This document shows positions 44,473 through 54,243 of a stretch of DNA of 64,000 bases, in pieces (positions within the stretch are counted from its first letter, which is position 1; each line of letters begins with the position of its first letter). Source of the DNA: Gordonia jinghuaiqii (GTDB lineage Bacteria; Actinomycetota; Actinomycetes; Mycobacteriales; Mycobacteriaceae). The DNA is taken from contig NZ_CP059491.1 of assembly GCF_014041935.1 (NCBI RefSeq), positions 1,364,001-1,428,000 on the forward strand, given 5' to 3'. The translations under genes and the position numbers were made by a program. The notes beneath the pieces are model-generated. The model ran no database searches and was not told the origin of the DNA. It was given only the letters and a program-made list of their open reading frames with translations.

Positions 44473-45506
44473 TGTGAAGCCTTCCCGAGGATCATCGACA
44501 ACAAGTCCACGGTGCCCCCGCGACTTGTTCGAACAGTGGGCGCCTTGTAGGGAATGGACAACCCACCCGTCAGGTTCGCCTGGGCGCGCATCCCGGCAGC
44601 AACCGACGGCACCATGCCGTAGAGGCTTTGGAGATCGGGAGAGCGTGCTGCGGCCAGCGCGATGATGTCTTTCACCGGGCCCCTCATCGTCGGCCAGATG
44701 TACTCGTCGCCGTAGTTACGCTGGATGTCGTAGATGGTCGCCACGATCCACCCGACTCCTCGACAGAAGTCGCCGGCCGGTCCGAGCAGATCGTCGCCGC
44801 GCCAGGTGACCTCGGGCATCTGGTTCACGATGCTCATGATCTGTGGCCAGCGTTGAAGCGCGGATTCATTGAGCGGGGCCATGTTCGCGACCGATGAACC
44901 GATATCGGCGATGAACTGGTCGGGATTTCGGGAAGCCGAGGCAGCTTGCTGGAACATCGTATTCGCAGCAGGACCGACTCCTACAAGAGCTGCATCCAGT
45001 CCGTCGAGTGCGGACTCCACATCGCCGGAGTCGGCATCCGTGATCGCCTCGATGAAATCCGAAGCAGAGCCGGCGATCTCGGAGATGCTCTTGGGGGTGT
45101 GCGTGCGTTCAGTGTTGATGCATTCTCCCGGCGTGAGCATTTCACCCGAACGGTAGTTGCCGACGAGTTCCAGGCTCCGGTCGGCGAGAAGCGACTTCGA
45201 GCGGGTGACGGCCTGGACGTCGGCAGGGTAAGCACGTCCGTCGTTCAGGGAGAATTCGACCTGCACATGATCTCCGCGAAGCGTGACTGCGCTGATCTCG
45301 CCGACTTTCATACCCATCTGGGTGACCGGATTCCCCACGTAGAGACCGATCGTCTCATCGAGATCGGCGCAGTACCCGTCGCCGCCGGCGTGGTGGGTCG
45401 ACGGTTTCGTCGTGGTGCCACCAGCCTTGGTGATGACCAGACCGGTTACGGCGACGGCGGTGATAACCGTTGTCGCCAAGATCATTTTCAGCTTGCGCGA
45501 CTTCAT
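44469..45506 (-). CDS. mceD: MCE family protein, MceD position
   Basis: A 345-residue MCE protein: signal anchor MILATTVITAVAVTGLVI, a CADLDETIGLYVGNPVTQMGMKVGEI MCE motif, and a long helical region ending in SRGGTVDLLSMILGKASQ. ATG 45506 is chosen, one base after the mceC stop; an upstream GTG/ATG extension into mceC is unlikely. Part of the periplasmic lipid-transfer barrel. Confidence 0.92.
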   Translation of the reverse strand: MKSRKLKMILATTVITAVAVTGLVITKAGGTTTKPSTHHAGGDGYCADLDETIGLYVGNPVTQMGMKVGEISAVTLRGDHVQVEFSLNDGRAYPADVQAVTRSKSLLADRSLELVGNYRSGEMLTPGECINTERTHTPKSISEIAGSASDFIEAITDADSGDVESALDGLDAALVGVGPAANTMFQQAASASRNPDQFIADIGSSVANMAPLNESALQRWPQIMSIVNQMPEVTWRGDDLLGPAGDFCRGVGWIVATIYDIQRNYGDEYIWPTMRGPVKDIIALAAARSPDLQSLYGMVPSVAAGMRAQANLTGGLSIPYKAPTVRTSRGGTVDLLSMILGKASQ

Positions 45507-45507
45507 C

Positions 45508-46503
45508 TCAGCACTCCCGTCCGGCCAGTGGCACACACACGTTCTTCGCCCACAACGAGCCGCCGCCGATTTCCTTCATTCCCGTCGGCGTCAGCCAGGC
45601 GGCGAACTGTCCCCGCATCTTCACGAGATTGTCGAGGGCGGGACCCATATGCTCCTGGATGTCCTTGATGCCGTCCCGCAAGGCGACGATTCTCGATCTG
45701 AGTTCGTCGCTGTTCTCCAGGTAATACTTCTCGAACGGGATCAGACGGTAGGTCACACTCGCGAGGAGTTTGTAGGTGTAGTTGAATCCTGCCCAACTGT
45801 TGTTGTATGCGCTCACGACCTGATCGATCTTCGTGATGAGGCCGAAGATGAACTCTCGGTTCGCGTTGAAGCTCTGGAGATACTCTTCGGCCAGAGCAGC
45901 GACCTGATGTACCTGTGTCCGTTGCTTGTCGAAAACCTCGGTGATCGCACCCATGCCATCGACGATTGACTCCAATGACGTCGAGTTGCCCTGCAAGGCT
46001 GCGGCTACCTGCTTGAGATTTGCATTCACATCGGTTCCGTCCACGTGGTCGGTCACGGTGGGCGCGCTCTGAAGGACATCCCCGATGGAATAGGGCACCG
46101 TTACACGATCGGCCGGAATCGAGCTGACGAGAGTCCTCCGACCGAGCGGTATGAGGGAGACCGCGTAGCCGCCGACCGGGGTCAGCATGCGGACCTCGAC
46201 GCGGGACTGGTCACCCACTTTCGTCGACTCATCAACGCGCAACCGGACGACAACTTGTTCAGGTGCCAACGACATCCCGGTCACCTTGCCTACGCTGATC
46301 CCGGCTACGCGCACGTCCTGGCCGATCGAGATCGAGGACGCGTCGGTGGTTTCGAATCGGATCTCCTTCTGGGCGGGTGGTCGCAGGTAGAGAATCCCGA
46401 GGGTGGCGAGCATGATCGCCACCACAAGGAGAGCGGTGCTGCCCAGGAGGATGTTGCTCGAACCGATCCGCTGAAGAACCTTCATCGGACCGCGTCTGTT
46501 CAC
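45508..46503 (-). CDS. mceC: MCE family protein, MceC position
   Basis: A 331-residue MCE protein with an N-terminal anchor (STALLVVAIMLATLGILYL) and MCE motif SIGQDVRVAGISVGKVTGM. The helical domain leads to a C-terminal Cys pair region (KNVCVPLAGREC). GTG 46503 overlaps the mceB stop (GTGA) and is preferred over a GTG nine bases upstream. Confidence 0.92.
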   Translation of the reverse strand: MNRRGPMKVLQRIGSSNILLGSTALLVVAIMLATLGILYLRPPAQKEIRFETTDASSISIGQDVRVAGISVGKVTGMSLAPEQVVVRLRVDESTKVGDQSRVEVRMLTPVGGYAVSLIPLGRRTLVSSIPADRVTVPYSIGDVLQSAPTVTDHVDGTDVNANLKQVAAALQGNSTSLESIVDGMGAITEVFDKQRTQVHQVAALAEEYLQSFNANREFIFGLITKIDQVVSAYNNSWAGFNYTYKLLASVTYRLIPFEKYYLENSDELRSRIVALRDGIKDIQEHMGPALDNLVKMRGQFAAWLTPTGMKEIGGGSLWAKNVCVPLAGREC

Positions 46504-47510
46504 TGTGCGCACAGGACCACCTCACTGCCGGACAGCAGGACCCGGACATCGGTCGGGAGCTGGGCCCGGCCCTTGCTGCACTTCTTCGGAGCGCCGGTCC
46601 CGGGTTGCGAGAACTGGAGACCCGCCAGAGCGCTCGGCATGAGCTGGAACGACTGGAGGGCGTCGGTCATGTCGTCGAAGTGCTGCTGGATGAACACATC
46701 GACGTCGAGATCGGGGCTGACACCCAGAGCTTTGAGAAGGCGTTCGATAGGCTCGACAAGGGCGGGGCCCGTGGTCGCCGTTTTCTCGAATTCGTTCAGT
46801 ACCTTCATTGCGGCGCTCATGGGTATGTTCGCTGCCTCGAGGAACTGAATGACCTGAGGGGAGCGACCACCCATCGAGTCCGAGATCCGCGCCATGTTGT
46901 TGGTCAATGTGGAAATCACCTTCTGGCGGTCCGTGGCGAACTCGGCGAGTTTCTGGGCACTGTCGAGCATCGGGCCCAAGCCGCTGCCGTCACCTTGGAG
47001 GAGAGCAATGGCGTTCTCGCTGAACTCGTTGATCTGTGCAGTGTTCATCGTCGACAGCACCGGTTGCAGTCCGTTGAACAACTCGGTGATGTCGAATGAC
47101 GGAATAGTCTGGGATGCAGACAGATCGGTCACGGTTCGGCCGGGATCGTCGCCTGGTGTGAAGTCCAGATACCGAATTCCGGTTAGACTCTGGTACTTGA
47201 TCGCGAGCTTGCTGCTCTCGGTCAATCGGTACTTGCGGTCCATCGTGAACCGAACGTGCGCCACGGGAGCGTCGTCGCGGTCTTCCAACTCGACCGAGAT
47301 CACCTTGCCGATGCGCATCCCTTTCGTCCGCACGTCGCCGTTCTCGTGGAGTCCGGAGGCGTCGGTGAAATCCGCACTGTATTCGGCGGCCTTGCCCTCC
47401 ACCGGATTACGCATGGCATTGACGACGAGGACGAACAGAGCAACTGTGACCGCCGCGACCAAAGCGACTTTCAGAGCTGCGAAGATCGTGGCCTTGCGGT
47501 GCGCTGACAT
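46500..47510 (-). CDS. mceB: MCE family protein, MceB position
   Basis: A 336-residue MCE protein: anchor VALVAAVTVALFVLVVNAM, MCE domain SGLHENGDVRTKGMRIGKVISVEL with YQSLTGIRYLDF, and a C-terminus with two cysteines (KKCSKG, VVLCAQ). The ATG overlaps the mceA stop by one base. Confidence 0.93.
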   Translation of the reverse strand: MSAHRKATIFAALKVALVAAVTVALFVLVVNAMRNPVEGKAAEYSADFTDASGLHENGDVRTKGMRIGKVISVELEDRDDAPVAHVRFTMDRKYRLTESSKLAIKYQSLTGIRYLDFTPGDDPGRTVTDLSASQTIPSFDITELFNGLQPVLSTMNTAQINEFSENAIALLQGDGSGLGPMLDSAQKLAEFATDRQKVISTLTNNMARISDSMGGRSPQVIQFLEAANIPMSAAMKVLNEFEKTATTGPALVEPIERLLKALGVSPDLDVDVFIQQHFDDMTDALQSFQLMPSALAGLQFSQPGTGAPKKCSKGRAQLPTDVRVLLSGSEVVLCAQ

Positions 47511-48601
47511 CAGTTTTCTCCTCCTGGGCTGTTTGGGCTCAGGCCCATACGGGCCAGCGAGCTCGACATCGCCGGCAAACCGCCGAGGACGACTCGCAGC
47601 TGCAAGACCTTCTGCTGTCTGGACCCGGTGAAGGCGGAATCGAGTCCGTCGATTGCGTCCATGAGTTTTTCCATGCTCGCTACGCCGCCGATAGCCTGTG
47701 GCAAGGGGTCGGTGAGGTACTTCACCGAGGTTGTCAACGGCGTCAGTTCGCTGCCGTGCGACGCCAGCAACGAGCCGGCCAGCCCGAAGAGATCTGAAGA
47801 GGCGAGGGTCAGGCCGGCATTCGTGAGGTCATGGAACTGCTCGGGGACGCCGCGTGATCCGTCGGGAAGCATGTTGTACGGACTCTCGGTCATCACGTAC
47901 AAGGAGTCGAACACGCTTCGGGTGAAGGTCGGAAACTCCTCGAGGAGTGCGTTCGCGCGGCGCATGAGCACCGTGGGCATGTGTCGCTGTGTTCTCGCCA
48001 CCGTATCGGCCACGATGACCCCGGATCGGATGAGCGGGGCGAGACCGGTCGCGTATCTCATCACCTTGTCCAGGCTGGCGATCACATCTCGTGTCAGAGT
48101 GCCGTCGACGACGAGAGAACCCTGCTCGAGCATTGTCGACATGGTGAAGTCGGGGGACGAATCACGGTGCAGAACAGTGCCGGTCCGCAAAGGTAGGCCG
48201 CCGTCGCGAGGCACGATGTTCACCGCGGTGATCCCGAAGTAGTTCTCGGGACGGAAGTCGAGATCCAAGGAATCGGTGAGGACGGAGTTCATCGACGGGT
48301 CGAGATCGAGATCGAGGTTCACCGTGCCGGCTCCAGGTGTGGCCACCTCGGTGACCTGGCCGATCTCGGCGCCGTTGAGAAGTACTTTCGAGCCTGGTTT
48401 GATCCCTGGTCCCAGGGCCGGGACGACTACCCGGAGCTGGGTTCCGTCGGGCGCGGACGTCCGCGAGTAGACCATGCTGGTGATTCCGACGACGAGTGCG
48501 AGGACGGCGATCGTCGAGACCCCGACCAATGTGAGTGTGCGTAACTGGCGGCCGAGATCGCCGCGGATGAAGTCTTGCGTTGTGTGTCGTGACAAGATCA
48601 A
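47510..48601 (-). CDS. mceA: MCE family protein, MceA position
   Basis: A 363-residue MCE protein, first of six. It has an anchor near residues 27-50 (LTLVGVSTIAVLALVVGI), the MCE domain GIKPGSKVLLNGAEIGQVTEV, and a helical domain ending GLSPNSPGGEN. The TTG at 48601 overlaps the yrbEB stop (TTGA); a second TTG six bases on is possible. No ATG or GTG fits the family N-terminus. Confidence 0.9.
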   Translation of the reverse strand: MILSRHTTQDFIRGDLGRQLRTLTLVGVSTIAVLALVVGITSMVYSRTSAPDGTQLRVVVPALGPGIKPGSKVLLNGAEIGQVTEVATPGAGTVNLDLDLDPSMNSVLTDSLDLDFRPENYFGITAVNIVPRDGGLPLRTGTVLHRDSSPDFTMSTMLEQGSLVVDGTLTRDVIASLDKVMRYATGLAPLIRSGVIVADTVARTQRHMPTVLMRRANALLEEFPTFTRSVFDSLYVMTESPYNMLPDGSRGVPEQFHDLTNAGLTLASSDLFGLAGSLLASHGSELTPLTTSVKYLTDPLPQAIGGVASMEKLMDAIDGLDSAFTGSRQQKVLQLRVVLGGLPAMSSSLARMGLSPNSPGGEN

Positions 48602-49476
48602 CCCTTGAATGGAAGTTCGGGACTCAGGCCCCAAATGGCGACGGTCATAACGAAATTGAGCACCACGATGGCAACGAGACTCGCACGGATGGCACGTCCG
48701 GATGCCAGTCCGACACCGGCGGGGCCGCCGCTGGCGAAGTACCCGTAGTAGCAGTGGATGAGGGTGACCACCGCGCAGAACAATACGGCTTTGAGCACAG
48801 ATGCGATCAGATCGGGGAGGGTGACGAACTGCGCGAAATAGTGGTCGTAGGTGCCGGATGGCTGATCGTGAAATGTCTTGACGATCAACCCGCCGGTGAC
48901 GAAGCTGACAACAAGAGCCATCAGATAGCTCGGCAGGACGACGAGCATGCCGCCGATGAGCCGGGTGCCCACGACGAACGGGATCGCTCGAAGACCCATC
49001 GATTCGGTCGCGTCGATCTCTTCTGAGATTCGCATCGCGCCGATCTCTGCGGTCATCCGGCAGCCCGCCTGGGCGGCGAAGCCGATACCGGTGATGATCG
49101 GTGCGATCACTCGAATGTTTCCGAAAGAACCGATGATTCCGGTCAGGGCGCCGAACCCCAGGAGGTCGAAGGCCATGAACGCCATGATCGCTACGACGGC
49201 GCCGACAGCTATGCCGAGGAAGAACATCAGACTCACGACGCCGCCATCGACAACGAGCGAGCCACTGCCCCAGGCCATGTCGTTCATCGTCTTGACGGTC
49301 TGCTTGCGATAGTGGCGCAAGGTGGTGGGCAGCATGGTGAAGGTCTTGTAGACGAAGACTGCGACTTGGCCGACCTCGAGTGCCACATCCTGGGCAGCTC
49401 TGCGAAGGCGGTGCCCGAAGCGGTGTCGAAGGGTGGTTCTGGTTGACTGGGTCATCACGTTTCCTTCATCGGTCAC
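48598..49476 (-). CDS. yrbEB: YrbE/MlaE-family permease B
   Basis: A 292-residue MlaE-domain permease with about six membrane segments and the conserved EIGAMRISEEIDATESMGL coupling motif. It dimerises with YrbEA in the inner membrane to form the Mce import channel driven by MceG. GTG 49476 overlaps the yrbEA stop (GTGA); a second start, ATG 49455, exists. Confidence 0.94.
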   Translation of the reverse strand: MTDEGNVMTQSTRTTLRHRFGHRLRRAAQDVALEVGQVAVFVYKTFTMLPTTLRHYRKQTVKTMNDMAWGSGSLVVDGGVVSLMFFLGIAVGAVVAIMAFMAFDLLGFGALTGIIGSFGNIRVIAPIITGIGFAAQAGCRMTAEIGAMRISEEIDATESMGLRAIPFVVGTRLIGGMLVVLPSYLMALVVSFVTGGLIVKTFHDQPSGTYDHYFAQFVTLPDLIASVLKAVLFCAVVTLIHCYYGYFASGGPAGVGLASGRAIRASLVAIVVLNFVMTVAIWGLSPELPFKG

Positions 49477-50336
49477 GCCATCTGTGGGGGGAAGAACATG
49501 ACCTGCAGCTGGCTTACCATCAGGTTTGTCATGAAGATGCAGAACACGGAAAGCACAACGGACGCATTGACTGCATTCGCCACGCCTTTCGGGCCACCCT
49601 TTGCCTCGAGTCCCCGCAGGCTCGCTATCACGACCACGATGAGCGCGAACAGCAGAGCCTTCAGCACGGAGAACATGAGATCAACGGGCGTCGCGAAGGC
49701 TCCGAAGCTCTGCCAGAAACTGGCCGGGACGACGTCATTGACGTTCGACGAGATCGCGAGTCCGGCGGCGACGCCTGACGCGATGATGATGATGCACAGC
49801 GCCGGCGCCATCATGAGCATGGCCAGGAATCGCGGGACGATCAGTCGCTGAACGGGATTCACTCCCATGACCCGCATCGCTTCGATCTCTTCACGGATAG
49901 ATCGCGCACCGAGATCGGAAGCGATCGCCGATGCCGCGGCGCCAGACATCAGCAACCCGGCGGCCATGGGCGCACCCTGGCTGACGACGCCGAGACCGCT
50001 TGCCGCGCCGGCCAAGGAGTTCGCTCCCACCTGATTCATGACACCGCCGACCTGAACCGACACTTCGGCCCCGATCGGGACCGCCATCAGAAGTGCCGGG
50101 AGGGCGGTGACCTTGAACAGTCTCCACATCTGTTCGACGACCTCGGCGACCGGCAGGCGGAGCGTGGCGATGTCGGTGGCGGAGAACCAGATGACCTCGC
50201 CGGTCAACCGAACGGCCCGACCGATGGTGTCGACGCTCTGCACCACCCGGCCTGCGACTCCCCGGAAGGGTTTGACGACAGTACGGACCGGTGCCGAGGA
50301 CTTGGGGATGCGCCCGGCGGAAGGTGCGATCGCCAT
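49473..50336 (-). CDS. yrbEA: YrbE/MlaE-family permease A
   Basis: A 287-residue MlaE-domain permease. It contains the SDLGARSIREEIEAMRVMGVNPVQRLIVPR coupling-helix region and membrane segments such as LCIIIIASGVAAGLAIS. It is the first transport gene of the mce operon, 2 bp after the enoyl-CoA hydratase stop. Confidence 0.94.
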   Translation of the reverse strand: MAIAPSAGRIPKSSAPVRTVVKPFRGVAGRVVQSVDTIGRAVRLTGEVIWFSATDIATLRLPVAEVVEQMWRLFKVTALPALLMAVPIGAEVSVQVGGVMNQVGANSLAGAASGLGVVSQGAPMAAGLLMSGAAASAIASDLGARSIREEIEAMRVMGVNPVQRLIVPRFLAMLMMAPALCIIIIASGVAAGLAISSNVNDVVPASFWQSFGAFATPVDLMFSVLKALLFALIVVVIASLRGLEAKGGPKGVANAVNASVVLSVFCIFMTNLMVSQLQVMFFPPQMA

Positions 50337-50338
50337 CG

Positions 50339-51148
50339 TTACCTTCCGCTCCAGACCGGGGCGCGCTTCTCGGCGAATGCGCGGGGACCTTCTTTGGCGT
50401 CCTCCGAAGCACGTACCGCCGCGCGCTCGGACGCCGACAGAGTCCAGGAATCCTGCTCGTACCAGACGTCACCGTCGACGATGTGTTGAGCCACACGCTT
50501 GCTCGCCTGGACGGCCAAGGGCGCGTTGGACGCGATCAGCCTCGCGGTGACAAGTGCCTCTCCGAGGACCTGATCGTGCGGCACCACTCTGTTGATCAGG
50601 CCGAGGCGCAGTGCGGTGGTGGCATCGACGGGTTCGCCGGTGAACATCAGTTCGTAGGCGATCTTGGGTGGGATCTGCTTCGGCAGACGGAAGACCCCGC
50701 CGGCGCCGGCGATGATTCCTCTCTTCACCTCCGGGAGGCCGAACACGGCGCTCTCGGAGGCGATCGCGATGTCGGATGCGAGGACGAGCTCGGTTCCGCC
50801 TCCGAGAGCCACGCCGTTGACTGCGGCAATGGTCGGCTTGCTGATGTGATGGGACACGTACCCGGCGAAGCCCCAGGCGGCGCGGACCCCATCGACCGGA
50901 ACGATCTCCTCGCCAGCGGCTATGGCTTTGAGATCTGCTCCTGCACAGAATGATCTGTCACCGGCACCGGTCAAGATCACGACTCGCACGTCCGGGTCTT
51001 TGTCGGCGCGTTCGATCGCATCGCCGATCGCGGCGTTCACCGCTCCGTTGATGGCGTTGCGTGCATCCGGGCGGTTGATGGTGATGGTGAGTATGTGATC
51101 GTCCTGCGTACATGACACAGGGGTGGTCGCGACCTGGGGCTGAGCCAC
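50339..51148 (-). CDS. enoyl-CoA hydratase, canonical active site
   Basis: A 269-residue crotonase with both catalytic glutamates: ALGGGTELVLASD and FGLPEVKRG. The CoA oxyanion site is RSFCAGADLKAIA. It hydrates 2-enoyl-CoA to 3-hydroxyacyl-CoA in beta-oxidation. GTG 51148 has a GGAAAGGA site. It precedes yrbEA in the same operon, so import and degradation are expressed together. Confidence 0.92.
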   Translation of the reverse strand: MAQPQVATTPVSCTQDDHILTITINRPDARNAINGAVNAAIGDAIERADKDPDVRVVILTGAGDRSFCAGADLKAIAAGEEIVPVDGVRAAWGFAGYVSHHISKPTIAAVNGVALGGGTELVLASDIAIASESAVFGLPEVKRGIIAGAGGVFRLPKQIPPKIAYELMFTGEPVDATTALRLGLINRVVPHDQVLGEALVTARLIASNAPLAVQASKRVAQHIVDGDVWYEQDSWTLSASERAAVRASEDAKEGPRAFAEKRAPVWSGR

Positions 51149-51192
51149 GGGTTTCCTTTCCGGGTTCGGAGGTTGGTTCTCGGCGAGTGTGG

Positions 51193-52602
51193 TCAGGCGC
51201 GCGCGACGTACCGCGTCCTCGGCTGGGTGAATGCCTCGAGTCCCCAGCGCCCGTTCTCCACGCCGAGGCCGCTGTCCTTCACGCCGCTGAACGCGGCGCG
51301 TGGTGACGGTGCCGCATGAGTGTTCACCCATGCGGTGCCGCAGACCAGCTGATCGGCGATCTGAGACGCCCGCTGCTCGTCTGTGCCCCAGACGGAGCCA
51401 CCCAGACCCGCAGTCGTCGAGTTGGCGCGGACGAGGACCTCGTCGACCGTCTCGTAGGGAAGGACCGGCAGCACCGGACCGAATTGCTCCTCGGCGACAA
51501 CGAGCGCTTCGTCAGAGACGCTGGTGAGGATGGTCGGGCGGTGGAAGAAACCGGCACCAACATCCACAGGGTCGGTGTTCGTAACGATCTTCGCACCGCG
51601 AGAGACCGCATCATCGATGAGGGAGACCACCCGGCGATGCTGAGTAGTGTTGTTGATCGGGCCGAATTGGGTGGTTTCGAGGGCGCCATCGCCGAGCGCT
51701 GCGCTGTCGGCGATCGCGGCGAGGGCGGAGACGTAATCCTCGTGACGCGAGGCGGGAACATAGAGCCGCTTGATCGCGATGCACGTCTGGCCGTTGTTGA
51801 TGAAGGCCGACCAGAAGAGCTTCTCGGCGATCGCAGCAGGGTCCACGTCGTCGAGCACGATCGCTGCATCGTTGCCGCCCAATTCCAGGGTGACCCGCTT
51901 GAGGGTCGCGGCGGCGGATGCGGCGACGCGTTTACCGGTCTGGGTCGAACCGGTGAAACTGACTTTTCGGGGAACTGGATGTGAGGTGACCTTGGGGCCC
52001 AGTTCATCTCGTCCGGTGATCACGTTGAGGACGCCCGGGGGAAGGATCTCCGCAAGGGTGCGGACCAGGAGAAGACTGGACATCGGTGTGAAGGGTGATG
52101 GCTTGAGCACCACGGTGTTTCCGGCACGGAGGGCAGGTGCCAGCTTCCACGATGCGAGCAGAATCGGGTAGTTCCACGGCGTGATGGCGGCGACGACCCC
52201 GAGCGGCTCGTGGGTCACCTCGATGTATGTGTCCGAGTCATCCTGAACGACTTCGGATGGCAGATCGAGCGCCGCGTAGTAGCCGAACCAGGCTGCGGCA
52301 GCACCGACTTCGCGTCGTGATTCGTTGATCGGCTTGCCCTGTTCGGTGGTCAGGAGGCGCGCGATGTCCTCCAGGTTCTCGGTGAGAAGACGAGCACAGT
52401 CGGCGAGCAGGGACCGACGCCTGTCGGCGTCGACGGCCCATTCGCGTTGGGCCTGCAGCGCAGAAGACATCGCCTCGTCCAACTGGCTGTCGGTGCAATC
52501 AGGGACTTGGCCACACACCTGACCGGTTGCGGGATTGATGACCTCGAAGGTGTCAGGCGAGGACACCTGCCGGCCGTGTATCACCATAGACGGGTTGAAC
52601 AC
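51193..52602 (-). CDS. NAD(P)+-dependent aldehyde dehydrogenase
   Basis: A 469-residue aldehyde dehydrogenase with ITPWNYPILLASWKLAPAL, FTGSTQTGKRV, the catalytic Glu in VTLELGGNDAA and the catalytic Cys in NNGQTCIAIKRL. It oxidises an aldehyde to the acid. GTG 52602 is chosen for an AAGGAG site 7 nt upstream. It lies 38 bp after the second aldehyde dehydrogenase gene, in the same operon. Confidence 0.93.
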   Translation of the reverse strand: MFNPSMVIHGRQVSSPDTFEVINPATGQVCGQVPDCTDSQLDEAMSSALQAQREWAVDADRRRSLLADCARLLTENLEDIARLLTTEQGKPINESRREVGAAAAWFGYYAALDLPSEVVQDDSDTYIEVTHEPLGVVAAITPWNYPILLASWKLAPALRAGNTVVLKPSPFTPMSSLLLVRTLAEILPPGVLNVITGRDELGPKVTSHPVPRKVSFTGSTQTGKRVAASAAATLKRVTLELGGNDAAIVLDDVDPAAIAEKLFWSAFINNGQTCIAIKRLYVPASRHEDYVSALAAIADSAALGDGALETTQFGPINNTTQHRRVVSLIDDAVSRGAKIVTNTDPVDVGAGFFHRPTILTSVSDEALVVAEEQFGPVLPVLPYETVDEVLVRANSTTAGLGGSVWGTDEQRASQIADQLVCGTAWVNTHAAPSPRAAFSGVKDSGLGVENGRWGLEAFTQPRTRYVARA

Positions 52603-52640
52603 CGTAGAACTCCTTGTCGGGTGGTTGTCGAAGTTGGGAT

Positions 52641-54062
52641 TCAGAAGAATCGGCGGAGAATTCGTTGCTTCCAAGTCCGCGCCGGGGGATACAGCAGAGG
52701 CGGATCAGGTCGCGTGGAGGTGGTCACCACGGCTTTGCGATGACTCATCGTTTCGTATCCCCATCGTCCGTGGTAAGCGCCCATCCCCGAGTTCCCGACG
52801 CCGCCGAAGGGGAGGTTGGGTGCCATGCAGTGCAGGCCGATGTGGTTGATTACCACTCCGCCGGAGCTCGTCTCGGCAACCACACGATCCGCCGCGGTGC
52901 GTGACCCGCTGAACAGGTAGGCGGCCAGAGGCTTTTCTCTTGCGTTGATGAAATCGATTGCGGCGCTCAGATCCTTGACCGTGACAATGGGAAGGATCGG
53001 TCCGAAGATCTCTTCCTGCATGACTTCGGAGTCGGGGTCCGGGTCCAGGATGACCGTCGGTTCTATCGTGAGCCCCTCGCGACTGGTGCCACCGCCGTGA
53101 ACGATCTGACCGTTGTGTCCGTTCAGCAAGCCGAGAAGGCGGTCGAACTGTCGGGAGTCCACGATGCGCAGTCCGGGATCCGGTTGCGGCCTGAAGGATT
53201 TCAAGGTTCTTACGATTGCTCGTGTGAGCTTGTCGGCGACCTTGTCCGTCGCAAGGATGTAGTCCGGGGTGATACACGTCTGTCCCGAGTTCATCAGTTT
53301 CGCCCATACGATGCGACGCGCGGCGACGGCGATGTCGGCGTGATCATCGACGATCACGGGACTCTTGCCGCCCAGTTCCAACGTGACCGGCGTCAGGTGG
53401 GGAGCGGCGGCGGCCATGATCCGCTTTCCGACTGCCGGGCTGCCGGTGAAGAAGATGTGGTCCACACGTGCGGCGATGAGGGCCGATGTTTCGGGTACGC
53501 CGCCCTCGACGACCTGGACCGCGTCGCGATCGATGTAGCGCGGAAGGAGTTCGGCAAGGAGCGCGGACGAGCGGGGTGCGAACTCGGATGGCTTGACGAC
53601 AGCGCAGTTGCCGGCGGCCAATGCGCCGACCAGGGGGCCGAGTGTCAGATACAGCGGGTAGTTCCAGGGTCCGATGATGAGGACGATTCCCTGAGGCTCC
53701 CGGTGGACACGGCCTCGACCGGGGGCCTGCATGAGTGGCAGGCGCACGGTGGTGTCACTCATCCACTTCTTGAGTCCTGAACGCGCCGTTTTGATCTCGG
53801 CTAGTACCGCGGCGATGTCAGCGAGCCATGCGTCGGCTGGGGGTCGTCCGAGGTCGCTGTCGAGCGCAGCGACGATCGCATCCTCGTTCTCGTTCAGAAG
53901 ACGGGCGAGGCCCTCGAGTTGGGCGAGCCGCCACTGGAGCGTGCGAGTGCGTCCGTCGGCGAACGTGAGTCGCAGTCGTTCGAGGGTCGAGTGTGCGAGC
54001 GTAGCGGGGCCGTCGGCGCCTTCTGCGGAAACGGATCGGCTCTGGGAGGCCACCGAGGTCAT
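52641..54062 (-). CDS. class-3-type (fatty) aldehyde dehydrogenase
   Basis: A 473-residue enzyme like class 3/fatty aldehyde dehydrogenases: IIGPWNYPLYLTLGPLVGA, FTGSPAVGKRI, Glu in VTLELGGKSPVIV, Cys in NSGQTCITPDY, and a long Pro/Arg-rich C-terminus (LLYPPARTWKQRILRRFF) resembling membrane-associated forms. It is the first gene of the 17-kb leftward operon. ATG 54062 fits the GGAG site better than ATG 54068. Operator 1 overlaps its promoter. Confidence 0.92.
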   Translation of the reverse strand: MTSVASQSRSVSAEGADGPATLAHSTLERLRLTFADGRTRTLQWRLAQLEGLARLLNENEDAIVAALDSDLGRPPADAWLADIAAVLAEIKTARSGLKKWMSDTTVRLPLMQAPGRGRVHREPQGIVLIIGPWNYPLYLTLGPLVGALAAGNCAVVKPSEFAPRSSALLAELLPRYIDRDAVQVVEGGVPETSALIAARVDHIFFTGSPAVGKRIMAAAAPHLTPVTLELGGKSPVIVDDHADIAVAARRIVWAKLMNSGQTCITPDYILATDKVADKLTRAIVRTLKSFRPQPDPGLRIVDSRQFDRLLGLLNGHNGQIVHGGGTSREGLTIEPTVILDPDPDSEVMQEEIFGPILPIVTVKDLSAAIDFINAREKPLAAYLFSGSRTAADRVVAETSSGGVVINHIGLHCMAPNLPFGGVGNSGMGAYHGRWGYETMSHRKAVVTTSTRPDPPLLYPPARTWKQRILRRFF

Positions 54063-54091
54063 CTGCATCTCCAGTCGTCAATTTGTAGGGC

Positions 54092-54128
54092 GACATACAA
54101 CGTAATCTGTCACCTGTCGTGTGGTCAA
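54092..54128 (-). promoter_or_regulatory. operon promoter with TetR-type operator 1
   Basis: The dyad GACATACAACGTAATCTGTC (54092-54111) covers the -10. On the minus strand TTGACC (54123-54128), an 18-bp spacer and TACGTT (54099-54104) form a good promoter for the aldehyde dehydrogenase/mce operon. It shares the GACA-N12-TGTC frame with three other sites. Confidence 0.7.
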
Positions 54129-54180
54129 GGACACATGGGAAGGCGAAAAGAGTGGGCGACCATCACCTACGGCGACTGGA

Positions 54181-54200
54181 GACAGATATCGTAATATGTC
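54181..54200 (+). promoter_or_regulatory. TetR-type operator 2
   Basis: GACAGATATCGTAATATGTC, a GACA-N12-TGTC dyad 44 bp upstream of the acyl-CoA dehydrogenase start. It contains TAATAT (54192-54197), a likely -10 for the rightward operon; no clear -35 was seen. Confidence 0.65.
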
Positions 54201-54243
54201 ATCCTGTGGCGCAGTACACACCCGAATGGAAAGGGGCATACGT